Origin: Gracilaria vermiculophylla | Lineage: Eukaryota; Rhodophyta; Florideophyceae; Gracilariales; Gracilariaceae | Assembly (NCBI GenBank): GCA_019155205.2 | Contig: JAHNZQ020000308.1 | Location: 5,064,353 to 5,098,480 of the forward strand | Direction of reading: 5' to 3' | DNA length: 34,128 nt | In this document: piece after piece, positions 31,961 through 34,128 of the stretch | How positions within the stretch are numbered: the first letter of the stretch is position 1 | Layout of the letters: every line of letters starts with the position of its first letter | Made by a program: the position numbers and the translations under genes | The notes under the pieces: model-generated | Told to the model about the DNA's origin: nothing | What the model saw: only the letters and a program-made list of their open reading frames with translations | The model's database searches: none

Positions 31961-32214
31961 GTTAGATGCTGAACTTCACAAGTCCAATAAACCGACAAGA
32001 GCCAGCATCAAGTAATTCATCCTCGTTCCTACATCCTGTACGTCCGCGCTCTCTGCGCCTGCCGTGCTTCCAAGCGTTCGCTCGTCCATACGGACCTTAG
32101 CGACACACTCTGAACTACCGCGCAGCCTTGCCTGTGGTTCGAACCCGTACCGATTGATAGTTGTTACTGTAATCGGTCGTCCAGACCATTCTGTGACATG
32201 TATAGCTACGCAAC
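31961..32214. other. Short gap between element D pol and the gag-like frame
   Basis: About 250 bp with no coding evidence. If elements D and E are separate copies, an LTR or leader should lie here, but with no second copy in the window I cannot identify it. Confidence 0.4.
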
Positions 32215-34026
32215 ATGCCCGACACCGACGATCAAACCGGTAGTTCCGATCCCGCTGGTGTGGCAACCTCAGATCAGATTAATCCTCACCTGTCTGTTGA
32301 GACGCATGCAGAGCAGCCTACTATTATCACCTACGAAGCTGTTGTTCCTGAACCTCCTTCTGCAAACGCAAGTGCAGCGTAGAAACTTGCATACGCCGAG
32401 GAAGATAGGTGGTACTGCGGAGAAATGTTGGAAGCGTTAAAGGCAACTGGATTCACTGGTGAAGCCCTTTGGATTTAGTACACTGCAACGTTTTGTAAGC
32501 ATACAGTCGAAGCCATGCCGAAACAGATAACACAAAAGTAGGTTGCGCTTTTGATCTCTCATGGTGTGCATGTGACACGTAAGCGGTTCTTTCCGCGAGC
32601 AATGGCACTCGTTAAATGCCTTTTACAAGAGAAGTTCGTTCCTTCCACCGCCGATGCGGTTTCGGAAAGCCAACTGCTTGGGTTTAGGACGGAGACGAAA
32701 AAAGACAGAGCTTTTAGAACGGAAGATGCCCCCATTATACATAACATTTCAGACAGTTATTTTTCCGCGACACACATTGGTCAAGACAGAGCAGGAGGTT
32801 CCCATCGTTATCAACTCCTTTCCGCCCCATAAACCAATGCCCATCATGAGGGTGCTGAGTGTGAGAATAGACAGGCACATCAATTTACTGTTGAGCATGC
32901 AGATGGTTCGGTTAATCTCGAGGGGAGAGGAAAACCCCAAGTAAGGTCAACCAACAGACCCAACTCAAAAGCACACAACACTGGCTCTGCAGGCTACCCA
33001 CTTGGCATCAATGGCTTAATGAAAGCATACCAAGGCCGAGCAAAGTACAGTGGTCGATGTGATGAAGATCTTTCATCTGCTTTTCTTCTCTACGAGGCTC
33101 TGGCCCGCGTCTGCCGTCAATCAGACAAAGAAAAGGCTGAAGCGCTCTCTGTTATGCTAAAGGATGAAGCACTGTCATTTTACACCCGAGTGTATCGTCC
33201 CGATGATACGTATGGCGAAGCTCGTCAGAAATTATTAGACTATTACACTAGCGAGGAGCAGAAAAATAGTATCCTACTCCAATGGCAGACTATGAAAATG
33301 TCAGATACGATGAAAGACGATCCTGACAGCAGCGAAGCGGAAGTTTTCCGAACATTTTCGTTCAAACTATCTTCACTTCAGAAGCAACTCTTTATGAACT
33401 ATCAGCATGATGTTTTACTTCGTGATCAGCTGATTATCTCCTGCTATATCGATCGAATACAACAATCGCTTGGAGAGCGTGTTCCGAGCACAGCTCAAGA
33501 GACAGTTAACAGAATTGCGACATTCCATTCCCATGAAAGTAAATCCGCAAGCTCTTATCTTACTAAGAGCGAAGAAGATGAAGTTGCTCTATACAGTCTT
33601 GGACGACAGTTTGGTAGTGAAGCGAAGCGACCTTTTGCATCCACCGGGTCTTTTCGAAATCAAAGACATAACCGACCTCGACAACTATCCTCCAGATGGA
33701 TCAAAGGAGCCGAGGGCTGTTATGTATGTGGAAAGGACCACAAAGCTCTAACTCGCCACTCTCCGGCAGAAGTCCGCGCTGCTATCCAACGCCTGAAAGC
33801 CTCACACCCGTCCGCCATGGTCAGTGTTGAGGACGTGGCGTACATCTCTGAACAATTAGATGAAGCTCTGGAGGACGATGAACTGGAAGAAGAAGTTCAA
33901 TGCTCCGATTCGGACGACGAGAATGCAACGTATCTTGCAACAGACATACACTCCCTACAAAGAGAACCGGAAGAGAATTTGGCAAACTCTTCATTTATAC
34001 ATAACGCAATGTACGCAGGTTTGTAA
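32215..34026 (+). pseudogene. Gag-like protein with zinc knuckle, four in-frame stops
   Basis: From ATG 32215 a single frame runs 603 codons to TAA 34024-34026 with only four internal stops: TAG 32380, TAG 32476, TAG 32539, TAA 32830. The last 398 codons (32833 onward) are fully open. Seen: an acidic, Ser/Thr/Pro-rich start; then a helical capsid-like region (Y-S-G-R-C-D-E-D-L, Y-E-A-L-A-R-V-C, K-A-E-A-L-S-V-M-L-K-D-E-A-L-S-F-Y, about 33050-33190), a pattern typical of retrotransposon gag; then a knuckle C-Y-V-C-G-K-D-H-K-A-L-T-R-H (about 33718-33759), C-x2-C-x3-H-x5-H; and an acidic Glu/Asp-rich tail (33860-33930). It would package element RNA. The window ends before protease or RT, so element membership is inferred. 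After the TAA the frame continues with one TAG to the window edge. Confidence 0.75.
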
Positions 34027-34128
34027 AGGATAAGATAGACAAAGGAAAAAGGGAGAAAACAAGAAAGTAAAACAAGGAAGGTTGTCAGCCTTAAGGCGAC
34101 CAGTTTACTCAACGGTCGACGAAGGCAA

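Noticed and set aside
31513..31998. 161-codon minus-strand ORF
   Set aside because: Lies opposite the plus-strand RNase H remnant of element D and reads like its antisense shadow.
15160..34026. Reassigned genetic code with TAA/TAG read as Gln, since the two best long frames contain only these stops
   Set aside because: In RTs and integrases of the same window, stops occupy conserved Trp positions and TGA also occurs. That fits ordinary decay better than a changed code.
1..34128. tRNA, rRNA or CRISPR-like arrays
   Set aside because: None recognised by eye. The only regular repeat is the coding 15-bp unit at 93-167; a tRNA search program would be needed to exclude a tRNA gene formally.

Overview
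This is a eukaryotic nuclear window. It has one host gene at the left edge, and the rest is mostly a graveyard of nested, decayed retrotransposons. The host gene (positions 3-764, 5' end outside the window) is GC-rich and intronless as far as it is visible. It encodes an Ala/Thr/Pro-rich linker followed by five C2H2 zinc fingers. About 1 kb after its stop the DNA turns AT-rich, and everything further right is transposon-derived or unrecognised. The lineage cannot be named from sequence alone. A GC-rich compact gene beside AT-rich spacer, together with chromodomain Ty3 elements, Ty1/copia, a short-tailed LINE and a Ty3-like RT of the type common in oomycetes and algae, fits a protist, alga or fungus.

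Layout: 3-764 zinc-finger gene; 765-3409 no recognisable gene; 3410-3712 a 5'-truncated LINE tail with a perfect 11-bp target duplication; 3713-5340 AT-rich; about 5349-5570 a possible second LINE tail; 5802-6354 an isolated copy of the long terminal repeat (LTR) of element C; 6355-7939 the 3' half of a copia element (plus strand); 7940-13839 element B, a minus-strand Ty3 chromovirus; 13840-14003 flank; 14004-24391 element C, a minus-strand 10.4-kb Ty3 chromovirus with about 2.8 kb of extra DNA between pol and its 3' LTR; 24392-27595 the 5' half of a copia element (minus strand); 27596-28800 unrecognised; about 28800-31960 element D, a degraded plus-strand Ty3-like pol; 32215 to the window end, a plus-strand gag-like frame.

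Two observations stand out. First, the pieces at 5.8-24.4 kb are explained by one 17.5-kb inversion caused by recombination between two inverted element-C LTRs. The two copia halves sit directly against the two LTRs, break inside the same reverse transcriptase domain, and carry matching 3' and 5' LTRs. The CTTCA target duplication of element C is restored exactly when the inversion is undone. Second, the extra segment of element C carries a long reading frame (about 15160-17010) on the strand opposite to gag-pol. It is kept in one frame for about 617 codons with only six stops, and has no family I recognise. It is the best candidate for something undescribed here.

None of the retroelements looks autonomous. 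Stops interrupt every polyprotein, and catalytic or metal-binding residues are lost in several domains. Conserved Trp codons have become stops at least four times.
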